Below are positions 24,419 through 32,230 of a stretch of DNA of 34,930 nt, in pieces; the first letter of the stretch is position 1, and every line of letters begins with the position of its first letter. This stretch comes from Rhodospirillales bacterium (GTDB taxonomy: Bacteria; Pseudomonadota; Alphaproteobacteria; Rhodospirillales; Magnetospirillaceae): assembly GCA_015654615.1 (NCBI GenBank), contig JAATGN010000061.1, positions 1 to 34,930 of the forward strand, in the 5' to 3' direction. The position numbers and the translations under genes were made by a program. The notes beneath the pieces are model-generated. The model saw nothing but the letters and a program-made list of their open reading frames with translations, had not been told where the DNA came from and made no database searches.

Positions 24419-25384
24419 ATGCCGCTTCGTCTTCCACCGCTTTCGTCCCTTCGCTTCTTCGAGGCGGCCGGGCGGCATCGGAGCTTCAAGCTCGCCGCGG
24501 CGGAACTGAATGTGACGCCCAGCGCCGTGAGCCACGGGATCGTCGGATTGGAGCAGGCGCTCGGCGTCGCGCTTTTCCTTCGCGAGCCGCGCAGGCTTTC
24601 CCTGACCGCGGAGGGGGCGGATTATCTGCCTTATGTTTCCGAGGCGCTGTCCCTGATCGCCATCGGCATGGAACGCCTGCCGAACAACCGGGCGAAGCGC
24701 ACCATCGCGGTGAGCTGCGCTCCGACGCTCGCCTCCCGGTGGCTGCTGCCGCGGCTGCATCGCTTCCGCAGCCGGTGGCCGAATGTCGGCGTCACCGTCG
24801 ATACCTCGCGGCGGCAGGTCGGCTTCCCCGTCGACGGCTTCGATTTCGCCATAAGAATGAGCCGGGCGGCCGCCGCCGGATCGGCTTGGACCCGTCTGTT
24901 CGGCGAGCAGTTGATTCCGGTGTGCCGCCCGGCTTACCGCGATGGCCTGCTGAATGAAGACGGAAAGGTCGATCTTCGCCGCGCGACGCTCATCCATATC
25001 ACCCCGGCCAGCGAAGACTGGCAGGCATGGCTGGACCGGAGCGGCATCGACGGCATCGAGCCGACCGGAGGGCTGCGGTTCGATACGATGCAGCTCGCTT
25101 TCGAGGCGGCCGCCATGGGGCTGGGCGTCGCGCTGGGACGGCGGCCGCTGGTCGACCGCGAACTGGCGTCGGAGACTTTGGTCACGACGGGCCACGAGGC
25201 GGTCGCCGCCGAGACCGCCTATTGGCTGGTGAGTTCGGAGGCGGCGGAGCGCCGGCCCGATCTCCTCGGCTTCAGACGCTGGCTGCTGAGGGAGGCCGAA
25301 ACCTTTGGAGACGACGCGGCCGCCGTCGAGGCCGGCCCGCCGCCGGCCGCCCGGGAGACGTCCGGCGCGGCGAACGACGGGTGA
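24419..25384 (+). CDS. LysR-family regulator (GcvA-like)
   Basis: A 321-aa LTTR. The DNA-binding domain reads LPPLSSLRFFEAAGRHRSFK, LAAAELNVTPSAVSHGIVGL, EQALGVALFLREPRRLSLTA. The effector domain has APTLASRWLLPRLHRFRSRW, VDTSRRQVGFPVDGFDFAIR and AFEAAAMGLGVALGRRPLV, all GcvA-type marks. ATG 24419 follows GGAGG at 7 bases; the in-frame ATG at 24368 is rejected. The C-terminus carries a ~30-residue Ala/Gly/Pro-rich tail (VEAGPPPAARETSGAANDG) beyond the usual end. Targets may be the preceding hydrolase or the AEC transporter downstream; nothing in the sequence decides. Confidence 0.92.
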   Translation: MPLRLPPLSSLRFFEAAGRHRSFKLAAAELNVTPSAVSHGIVGLEQALGVALFLREPRRLSLTAEGADYLPYVSEALSLIAIGMERLPNNRAKRTIAVSCAPTLASRWLLPRLHRFRSRWPNVGVTVDTSRRQVGFPVDGFDFAIRMSRAAAAGSAWTRLFGEQLIPVCRPAYRDGLLNEDGKVDLRRATLIHITPASEDWQAWLDRSGIDGIEPTGGLRFDTMQLAFEAAAMGLGVALGRRPLVDRELASETLVTTGHEAVAAETAYWLVSSEAAERRPDLLGFRRWLLREAETFGDDAAAVEAGPPPAARETSGAANDG

Positions 25385-25591
25385 GCATCCGTCACCCGTC
25401 GTCAAAAGCTTCTCCTTTGCCGTTCCTTCCGCCCGGTAGCAAGGTGGCGGGGCGGGGAGCAGCGGTTCCCATGATGATCATGGGAGCGTCTTTCCCCCCG
25501 AGGGGGAGGGGAGAATAGGCGGATTTCGCCAAATCAAGGACGGCTGGGCGGGGTGGGGCGGGGCGATCCGGCAGGGTCCGGCGGCCGTCCG

Positions 25592-26521
25592 ATGATCGAC
25601 TTCGTCATGCTCAGCGTTCCGATCTTCGGCGTCGTCCTGCTGGGGTGGGCGGCGATGCGGGCGCGCCTGGTCGCGCCGGGCGCCCTCGACGCCCTCGGCG
25701 TGTTTTCGTTTCGCTTCGCCTTGCCGGCCCTGGTGTTCCGGCTGATCGCCGGCCAACCGCTCGGCCGTTCGTTCAACCCGGTCTTCTACGGGGGCTATCT
25801 TGCCAGCGGCCTCCTGGTTTTCGCGCTGGTGTTCGGCCTTTCCTCACGTCTCGACAGGCGGGCCGCCGCCGCCGCCGGGGCGCGCGCCACCACCACCACG
25901 GTCAGTAACCTGGGATTCCTGGGGCCGCCGCTGATGCTGGCTTTTTTCGGAGAGCGCGGCGCCGGTCCCCTCGCCATGGCGATTCTCGCCGAGATCATGA
26001 TCCTTCTGTCGTTGGGCAGCGTGCTCATGGGGTTCTCGCGGGGTGGCGGCGTGGGCGTTTGGCCGCTGGTGCGCCGCGGCACCGTTCAGAATCCGATCGT
26101 CGCGGCGATCGTTCTGGGGGCCGTTCTCGCGGCGACGGGCCGGCCGCTGCCGCTGCCGCTGGACCGCTTCCTCGGCTTTCTCGGCGGTTCGGCCGGTCCG
26201 ACGGCGCTTTTCGCCCTGGGCGGCGCGCTGGCCACGCAGCGGATCGATCGCACCACGGCCCTCGCCGCCGCCGGACTCACCATGATGAAGCTCCTGGTCT
26301 ATCCCGCCCTGGTCTGGTACGTGCTGGCGCGCCTGCTGCAGGTCGAACCCTTTTGGAGCCAGGCCGGCGTGCTGATCGCCTCTCTGCCATCGGCCGGCAA
26401 CGTCTATGTCCTGGCGCAGCGTCATGGCGCCGACGTCGAACGGGTTTCCGCGGCGATCGTGCTCTCGACGCTGGTCAGCATGGCGACCGTTCCTGTCGCG
26501 GCGTGGCTGATGCTCCGCTGA
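25592..26521 (+). CDS. AEC-family transporter (auxin efflux carrier-like)
   Basis: A 309-aa inner-membrane protein with about ten hydrophobic helices. It starts MIDFVMLSVPIFGVVLLGWA, with FSFRFALPALVFRLIAGQPL, TTTVSNLGFLGPPLMLAFFG, GTVQNPIVAAIVLGAVLAAT, TALFALGGALATQR and SLPSAGNVYVLAQRHGADVE. These are the two inverted five-helix halves of AEC/bile-acid-type carriers, including the N-P and GN crossover motifs. It probably moves an organic acid (malonate or malate type) or similar anion. No strong SD precedes ATG 25592, so the start is the best family fit, with GTG 25553 as an alternative. It is 207 bases after the LysR gene. Confidence 0.9.
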   Translation: MIDFVMLSVPIFGVVLLGWAAMRARLVAPGALDALGVFSFRFALPALVFRLIAGQPLGRSFNPVFYGGYLASGLLVFALVFGLSSRLDRRAAAAAGARATTTTVSNLGFLGPPLMLAFFGERGAGPLAMAILAEIMILLSLGSVLMGFSRGGGVGVWPLVRRGTVQNPIVAAIVLGAVLAATGRPLPLPLDRFLGFLGGSAGPTALFALGGALATQRIDRTTALAAAGLTMMKLLVYPALVWYVLARLLQVEPFWSQAGVLIASLPSAGNVYVLAQRHGADVERVSAAIVLSTLVSMATVPVAAWLMLR

Positions 26522-27173
26522 CGGCGCAGGCCGGATCGCCCCGGCGTTCCCGTCCGCTTTTTGGGCATAAATCCAGCGGGCGGGAGGGCTGGCGAGTTTT
26601 TGCGCCAAGAGAATTCCTTATCCCTCGGGGGCTATCGGAGTCGCACGAAGCTGCCATCGCTTCGGTCTCGGGGCCGGCCGGATGGCCTGGAGAACGGGCA
26701 GGATGTTTGAGGAACACGGACGAACACGGACAGCCACGGATGTACACGGATAAAGGGGAAGGTGATATAATCGTTATCGTCTATAAAATTATATGAAATG
26801 ATATTAGTTATCCATGAATATACCAAGTATTTCTGATATTTTTTTCATATTTTTCCTTCATTGGCGTGAGAAAAATAGGATCGTCGCCACGCGACATCCA
26901 ATCCGTGTGTATCCGTGGCTATCCGTGTTCGTCCGTGTTCTCCAAAATCCGTCGTCATCCCGAAGTGCAAGCCCTCTTCGCAAGGCATTTTTCAGCAAGG
27001 AGAGACTGTGCGAACACGCGATAGCCCCGCGTGGAAGAGGAAATATCAATCTCTTCTCCCGCCTGCCGGTGGCAAAGTCCACCGAGCCTCTCCCACAAGG
27101 CGAGAGGGAGCCGAAAATTCACAGGCTCGAACGCCCGCGGGCCGGCAATTCGATCAAAAAGCCGAATTGCCCT
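26522..27173. other. 652-base gap between convergent genes
   Basis: No supported gene. It contains a 41-bp imperfect inverted repeat around an AT-rich core (26711-26941), the only strongly AT-rich stretch in this part, then about 230 bases with no pattern I can name. The gap separates the AEC transporter from the leftward alpha/beta hydrolase. Confidence 0.6.
26711..26941. repeat. Inverted repeat of 10-bp ACACGGA units around an AT-rich core
   Basis: Left arm 26711-26751 reads as four 10-bp units ending CACGGAC or CACGGAT. Right arm 26901-26941 is its reverse complement with 4 mismatches in 41. The 149-base centre is very AT-rich (tracts TTATATGAAATGATATTAG and TATTTTTTTCATATTTTTCC). This ACACGGA-type sequence occurs in scattered intergenic places in other bacteria, as far as I recall, and looks like a small mobile palindromic element. 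Confidence 0.8.
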
Positions 27174-28163
27174 CTAGAATCCGGCGCCGAGCGGTTCCCC
27201 GGGCCTGATCAGCCGGCCGGGGCCCTCGGCGGGAATCCGCCCGGACTGCAGCCATTCCAGCGCTATCGGCCATAGCGTCCGTTCGAACCGGCTGTGAAAG
27301 AAGGCGAAATGCCCGATCGACGGCTCGCCGATCGATTGGGGCGACAGCCGGAGATGATGCCGGTCGCTCCGGGTAAAATAGGCGAGCAGCCGTTCGATCG
27401 CCGCAACGGTGCCGAATTCATCGTCGGTCGTGCTCACCGCCAGCGTCGGCGCCGTCACGGCGGCGAACTGCCGCACGAGCAGTTGCTTGTCGGGATGGCG
27501 AGCGGACGACCGTCCTCGCCAGCCGTCTTCGAAACGTTTGCGGCTGAAGATCCAGTCCCGCACGACGCCTTTCGGCGTATCCTCCAGCCAGCCGAGTTTT
27601 TTCCCGGGAAAATAGCCGAAGGGGATGGTCAGCAGCGGCATGAGCAGATGCCATTTGGCGACCAGCCGCAGCCGGGCGCCCGCCGCATAGTCGCGCCAGT
27701 AGGCGTATTGCGCCCCCACGGTGAAAACGCGCCGGATGAGATGGTTGGACGGGGCGAGGCCGACCAGGAAGCCGCCGATGCTGTGGGCCACGATATGGAT
27801 CGGCTGGCCGGGAAACGACCGGTCGGCGTACCGCAGCACGGCTTCGAAATCGAGGCGGCCCCAATCGAGCCAGCCGGCGTCGAAGCCGCGCAGCGTCGCC
27901 GGGCGGGACAGGCCGATGCCGCGATAGTCGTAAGTGACGACGTCGAAGCCGGCTTCGAAGAGGAAGACGGCGAAGCGGGCGTAATAGGCGCAACGGACCG
28001 ACGTCGCGGGATTGACGATCACCACCGGTCTGCTGTCCGGACGTTTTTCCGGATGGCGCCAGAAAACGCCCCGGATCGTCCGTCCGTCGGCCGCCTCGAC
28101 GGCGAAAGGCTCGGGCCCGGCGGCAAGGGAGGGGACGAGGCTCGGCTCGGAAGCATCGGGCAT
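27174..28163 (-). CDS. Alpha/beta hydrolase (COG4757-like)
   Basis: A 329-aa cytoplasmic hydrolase. It has FAVEAADGRTIRGVFWR, RPVVIVNPATSVRCAYYARF, GFDVVTYDYRGIGLSRPATL, the nucleophile in IHIVAHSIGGFLVG (Ser of HSIGG), the acid in AVSTTDDEFG, and a histidine in EPSIGHFAFFHSRFE. The lid region carries FGYFPGKKLGWLEDTPKGVV. The family includes predicted esterases and lipases of unknown substrate. Several in-frame starts exist; I chose ATG 28163 because GGAG sits 8 bases upstream, while the earlier frame to 28310 reads weakly. It converges with the AEC transporter and is divergent from the beta-hydroxyacid dehydrogenase at 28385. Confidence 0.88.
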   Translation of the reverse strand: MPDASEPSLVPSLAAGPEPFAVEAADGRTIRGVFWRHPEKRPDSRPVVIVNPATSVRCAYYARFAVFLFEAGFDVVTYDYRGIGLSRPATLRGFDAGWLDWGRLDFEAVLRYADRSFPGQPIHIVAHSIGGFLVGLAPSNHLIRRVFTVGAQYAYWRDYAAGARLRLVAKWHLLMPLLTIPFGYFPGKKLGWLEDTPKGVVRDWIFSRKRFEDGWRGRSSARHPDKQLLVRQFAAVTAPTLAVSTTDDEFGTVAAIERLLAYFTRSDRHHLRLSPQSIGEPSIGHFAFFHSRFERTLWPIALEWLQSGRIPAEGPGRLIRPGEPLGAGF

Positions 28164-28384
28164 ATCGGCGGTCTCCGGCATATCGCATTCAAGATCGGCA
28201 ACGACGGATCGAAGGCCTGCGTCCTTCAGGATAAGGACATCCTGATTAAATTCCGGGGGGCGTCCTGTCTTCAAACGATATCTCCGCAATGTCGGAAGAG
28301 AATTTTTCATCCGTCGCCGAAAGCTTCTCCTTTGCCCCGCCGATCGTTCGTTGCCATGGTAGGACGCGAGGAGGGCGGGAATCG

Positions 28385-29278
28385 ATGAGCGGCACGACGC
28401 GACGGATCGGTTTTATCGGACTTGGCGCGATGGGCGAGCCGATGGCGCTGAATTTGGCGAGGGCCGGCACGCCGCTTCTCGTCTGGAACCGCTCCTGGGA
28501 CAAAACCGGCCCCCTGGCGGCGGCCGGCGCCGAGATCGCCGCGGATGCCGCCGAGGTGTTCGCCGGCGCCGCCATCGTCATTCTGATGCTGGCCGACGAC
28601 GGGGCGATCGACGCCGTTCTCGACCGTGGCGGTTCCGGCTTCGCATCGCGGGTCGGCGGCCGGACGATCGTCCACATGGGGACGACGGCTCCGGCCTATT
28701 CGCGGGCTCTCGAGGCCGACATCCGCGCCGTCGGCGGCCGTTATGTGGAAGCCCCGGTGTCGGGCTCGCGAAAGCCGGCCGAAGCCGGCCAACTGGTCGC
28801 CATGCTGGCCGGCGACGCGGATGCCGTCGCCGCCGTTCGACCGCTGCTTGCCCCGATGTGCCGGGAGACGATCGTCTGCGGCGCCGTGCCGAAGGCGCTG
28901 CTCATGAAGCTTTCGGTCAATCTTTTCCTGATCGCCATCGTCACCGGCCTTGCCGAGGCCGTGCATTTCGCCGATCGTCACGGCCTCGACCTCGATCAGG
29001 TCGTGGCCGTCCTCAACGCCGGACAAATGGCCAGCGACATTTCGCGGGTGAAGGCGCCGAAGCTCGTCCAGGGCGATTTTGCCGTCCATGCCGCGATCCA
29101 GGACGTGCTGAAGAACAACCGCCTGATCGCCGAGGCGGCGCGGCAGGCCGGCATCGCCTCGCCGCTGCTCGACGTCTGTCACGCGCTTTATGGAGAGACC
29201 TTGGCGCTCGGCTATGGCGACGCCGACATGGTGGCCGTCGTCAAGGCCATCGAGGCGCGCAGCGACTCCGCATGCTGA
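28385..29278 (+). CDS. NAD(P)-dependent beta-hydroxyacid dehydrogenase
   Basis: A 297-aa enzyme of the 3-hydroxyisobutyrate / tartronate semialdehyde / imine reductase superfamily. It begins [20 protein letters not shown] (Rossmann GLGAMG), [44 protein letters not shown] (substrate-binding), and [20 protein letters not shown] with the catalytic Lys, then [17 protein letters not shown] and [20 protein letters not shown]. It oxidises a beta-hydroxyacid or reduces a succinic-semialdehyde-type compound in the cytoplasm. ATG 28385 has GAGGGCGGGAA upstream. Its stop overlaps the start of the YnfA-like gene by 7 bases (ATGCTGA), so the two are coupled. Confidence 0.93.
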   Translation: MSGTTRRIGFIGLGAMGEPMALNLARAGTPLLVWNRSWDKTGPLAAAGAEIAADAAEVFAGAAIVILMLADDGAIDAVLDRGGSGFASRVGGRTIVHMGTTAPAYSRALEADIRAVGGRYVEAPVSGSRKPAEAGQLVAMLAGDADAVAAVRPLLAPMCRETIVCGAVPKALLMKLSVNLFLIAIVTGLAEAVHFADRHGLDLDQVVAVLNAGQMASDISRVKAPKLVQGDFAVHAAIQDVLKNNRLIAEAARQAGIASPLLDVCHALYGETLALGYGDADMVAVVKAIEARSDSAC

Positions 29279-29601
29279 CCATCCCGATCTATGTCCTGGC
29301 CGCCTTCGCCGAAATCGGCGGCTGCTTCGCCTTCTGGTCGTGGCTGCGGTTGGACCGGTCGCCGCTTTGGCTGCTGCCGGGCATGGCCAGCCTCGGCCTG
29401 TTCGCCTGGGCGCTCACCCGCATCGACGCCGATTTCGCCGGGCGCGCCTATGCGGCCTACGGCGGCATCTATATTCTGGCGTCGCTGCTCTGGATGTGGG
29501 CGGTCGAGGGTTCCCGGCCCGACCGCTGGGACGCCGTCGGGGCCATGCTCTGCATCGCCGGGGCCATGATCGTCCTCTTCGGGCCGCGCGGCGGCCAATG
29601 A
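29272..29601 (+). CDS. ynfA: YnfA (UPF0060) family membrane protein
   Basis: A 109-aa inner-membrane protein with four hydrophobic helices: [60 protein letters not shown] and [18 protein letters not shown]. It contains the YnfA hallmarks [10 protein letters not shown] and [10 protein letters not shown]. The family is related in fold to the small multidrug resistance transporters and is linked to efflux of cationic compounds in enterobacteria. Start ATG 29272 lies inside the preceding dehydrogenase gene, with a 7-base overlap. Full family length. Confidence 0.93.
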   Translation: MLTIPIYVLAAFAEIGGCFAFWSWLRLDRSPLWLLPGMASLGLFAWALTRIDADFAGRAYAAYGGIYILASLLWMWAVEGSRPDRWDAVGAMLCIAGAMIVLFGPRGGQ

Positions 29602-30066
29602 AGAGGCCGCCCATCGATCCGCATTCGTTCCATCAGTATCTTTCCTGCCGCTCCATCCGGGTGATTCCGCCCCTTCATCAGGTGGATTCCCCCGGTCGGT
29701 CAGCATGATTCCCACCATTTCATCAGCATCAGGGGGCGATTTTTCGTCACGAAAATGACTTAAGTTTGGAATATGAGACAAACCAATCACAGTAACGGTT
29801 TGAAATATCTGAACATATCGTCGCCGGCGAAAATGGCTGTAAAAAAAGGATTGAAACCGGGGGCGCGTTTGTTGTTCTATCAGGGCCTGCGGCTTATTTC
29901 ATTCACGTCAGAAACGAATGCGTATTCTGATGATACAGGTTACGAGCAGTTAACAATCGGTAAATAGTCGTAAATAAAGGGTAAATTTACATACAGTTGC
30001 ATGACATCCGAATAATAGCTGCGCCACAATTTCTATTGGAAAATTGCGGCGAGCTGCAATCCGGGA
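29602..30066. other. 465-base upstream region of the type I secretion locus
   Basis: It becomes AT-rich after about 29740. A 64-codon frame at 29773-29967 has no strong ribosome site or recognisable similarity. The interesting part is 29960-29990, three GTAAAT repeats described separately, and the start of transcription for the secretion genes probably lies between there and 30066. Confidence 0.5.
29960..29990. promoter_or_regulatory. Three GTAAAT direct repeats, the last in a palindrome
   Basis: GTAAAT occurs at 29960, 29970 and 29981, at 10- and 11-base spacing, so all three lie on one face of the helix. The last is part of the perfect palindrome GTAAATTTAC (29981-29990). About 80 bases before the first secretion gene, this looks like a regulator-binding array. 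Confidence 0.5.
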
Positions 30067-32226
30067 ATGATCATGACATTAGCGAGCACGAAGGCGACGA
30101 GCACAAGCACAGTCTTGGACTCCATCGGTATAAACACCCATATCGACTTTAACAATTACGGGTATCAGAATCTCACCGTCACCGAGGCCGCGATAAATTA
30201 TCTCGGTGTCAAAAATCTACGGGATTCCGCTCAAAATTCGAGCGACGTCGGCCCCAACGGGTCCTGGCAGCAGGTCGCCAACGCCACCGGCGCCAAATTC
30301 GACGATTACATGGGCGAAGGCAGCCCGGCGCTGGATGTCGCCGACCTTTCCCTCGTGAAGCAGCTGGCCAGCCAGGGCATCCTGAATTTCGTCGAAGGCG
30401 GCAATGAGAACGACAACGCCTACGCCTTGAGCCAGGGGAATTCGCTCGCCTGGACGGCCAGCTTCCAGCAGCAGGTCTATGCGCTCGGCCATTCCCTGGG
30501 ACTGCCGGTCATCAATATGAGCTTCGGCTCGGGCTGGACGGCGGCGAACAACTGGCATGGCGATTACGACAAGGTCGGCAATCTGTCGGCCTACGCCGAT
30601 TATGGCAATGTCCACACCTATCCGACCCCCGGCGAGCTTCCCGATACCGCGATCCAACTGCTGAACGCCATTTCGCCCCTGGCGGCTCCGTCGCGGCCCG
30701 TCATCCAGACCGAAATCGGTTGGGACACCAATGTGACGGACCCGACCACCGCCGCCAAATATACGCTCGATGCGGTTTTCGACGGCATCAAGGAAGGCGA
30801 CGTCAAGAGTTACTTCTATTCTCTTTTCGACGACGGTTCGGGCGACTTCGGACTGATGAACCAGGACGGTTCGGCCAAGCCGGCCGGCGTCGCGTTGCAC
30901 AATCTGACGACGATCCTGGCCGACTCGGGCGCCTCGCGCACGGACTCGCTGACCTATGGCCTGTCGGGGACGACATCCCACGACAGCACGCTGCTCATGG
31001 AAAAATCGGACGGCACCTTCCAGCTGGCCATCTGGGACGAGGTCGATGCCGCACACGCCGTAACCCTCAACCTCGGGACGGCGGCGCAGACCGTTCGCAT
31101 TTACGATCCCTTGACCGGCACTTCGGCCGTGCAGACCTATTCGAACGCCAGTTCCATCACGCTGACCGTCCCCGACCACCCGGTCATCGTGGAAATCGTG
31201 CCGAACGGCACCGCCGCGTCGTCGCCGTCGCAGTCCGACGCCTCGACGCCGAATCCGGTCCTGACGGTCCCGGGCGCCGAGACGACGACGCTCGGCGCGA
31301 CCCTCACCGTCTCCGGACTGAGCGTTTCCGATCCCTGGGCCGCCAGCCACGCCGGGAGCCTGGCTCTCAATGTCACGGCGACGGGGGGAACCGTCTCGGG
31401 GACGGACAGCGCTGGCCATGCGCTGAACGGCTCGGGCACCTCCGCGATCCATGTCAGCGGCACATTGGCCGAGATCAACGCCGAACTGGCCGGCCTGACC
31501 TTTACCTCGGCCCAGGCCGGAACCGCCGCCATCACAGTCGACGTATGGGACCAGGCCGGCGTCGAGGCGACGAAGTCGGTCGTCGTCACGGTCGATCCGG
31601 CAACCTCCTCCTCGACGATGCCGACCGTCGCCGGCGGGACCGACCAGCAATTCACCATCAATGCCGGCCAGTCGCTGCATGTGACCGGCGGCGGCACCAA
31701 CACGGTCTATGCCTTCGGCGACGCCGACAAGGTCATGGTCGATTCGGGCACCAACACGATCTTCGGCAACGGCACCGGCAATACCTTCACCGGCGGTTCG
31801 GGCACGGACTTGATCCAGGCCTTTGCCGGCGGCAATACGCTCAAGGCCGGGTCGGGCACGGAAACGATCAGCTTCGCCGGCTCGAACAATACGATCTTCG
31901 TCGGCACCGGCCAAAACACGATCAACGACAGCGGCAGCAACAACACGATCGCTTTCAGCGGCGCCAGCGGAAATCCGGCGCAGATTTACGGTTACGTCCT
32001 GCAGAACGGCGATACCTTCGATTTCCGGGCCCTTCTCGCCGGCACGTCCTGGACCGGGGATTCTTCGACGATCGGCAATTTTCTCAAAGTCGGCGCCTCC
32101 GCCGGCGATGCCGTCATTTCGATCGATCCCTCCGGTCAGGCCGGCGGCGCCAGTTCCCAGGTGGCCGTCCTGCACGGCAGCGGTCCGGTCAGCCTGTCCA
32201 CCCTTCTCGCGCACTCCCTGGTCTAG
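30067..32226 (+). CDS. Type I secreted glycosidase-like protein with repeat C-terminus
   Basis: A 719-aa protein without a Sec signal. Residues about 15-380 resemble a clan GH-A (alpha/beta)8 hydrolase: LDSIGINTHIDFNNYGYQ at the start, NFVEGGNENDNAYA with a likely acid/base Glu114, and PVIQTEIGWDTNVTD with a likely nucleophile Glu216, then YSLFDDGSGDFGLMNQDGS. Residues about 395-510 form a cadherin-like beta domain (VTVPGAET to VVVTVDP). Residues about 525-650 carry repeats of NTI/NTF with Gly/Ser/Thr (TNTIFGNGTGNTFTGGSG, NNTIFVGTGQNTINDSG), like an RTX/beta-helix but with few Asp. The C-terminus (DTFDFRALLAGTSW, then SQVAVLHGSGPVSLSTLLAH) is a T1SS target region. The ABC exporter starts 4 bases after its stop. 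The glycan cleaved is unknown. Confidence 0.85.
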   Translation: MIMTLASTKATSTSTVLDSIGINTHIDFNNYGYQNLTVTEAAINYLGVKNLRDSAQNSSDVGPNGSWQQVANATGAKFDDYMGEGSPALDVADLSLVKQLASQGILNFVEGGNENDNAYALSQGNSLAWTASFQQQVYALGHSLGLPVINMSFGSGWTAANNWHGDYDKVGNLSAYADYGNVHTYPTPGELPDTAIQLLNAISPLAAPSRPVIQTEIGWDTNVTDPTTAAKYTLDAVFDGIKEGDVKSYFYSLFDDGSGDFGLMNQDGSAKPAGVALHNLTTILADSGASRTDSLTYGLSGTTSHDSTLLMEKSDGTFQLAIWDEVDAAHAVTLNLGTAAQTVRIYDPLTGTSAVQTYSNASSITLTVPDHPVIVEIVPNGTAASSPSQSDASTPNPVLTVPGAETTTLGATLTVSGLSVSDPWAASHAGSLALNVTATGGTVSGTDSAGHALNGSGTSAIHVSGTLAEINAELAGLTFTSAQAGTAAITVDVWDQAGVEATKSVVVTVDPATSSSTMPTVAGGTDQQFTINAGQSLHVTGGGTNTVYAFGDADKVMVDSGTNTIFGNGTGNTFTGGSGTDLIQAFAGGNTLKAGSGTETISFAGSNNTIFVGTGQNTINDSGSNNTIAFSGASGNPAQIYGYVLQNGDTFDFRALLAGTSWTGDSSTIGNFLKVGASAGDAVISIDPSGQAGGASSQVAVLHGSGPVSLSTLLAHSLV

Positions 32227-32230
32227 ACCA

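Noticed and set aside
29773-29967. 64-codon ORF ahead of the secretion locus
   Set aside because: No good ribosome site, no recognisable motif, and it ends in the GTAAAT array. It could be a small gene, but the support is too weak.
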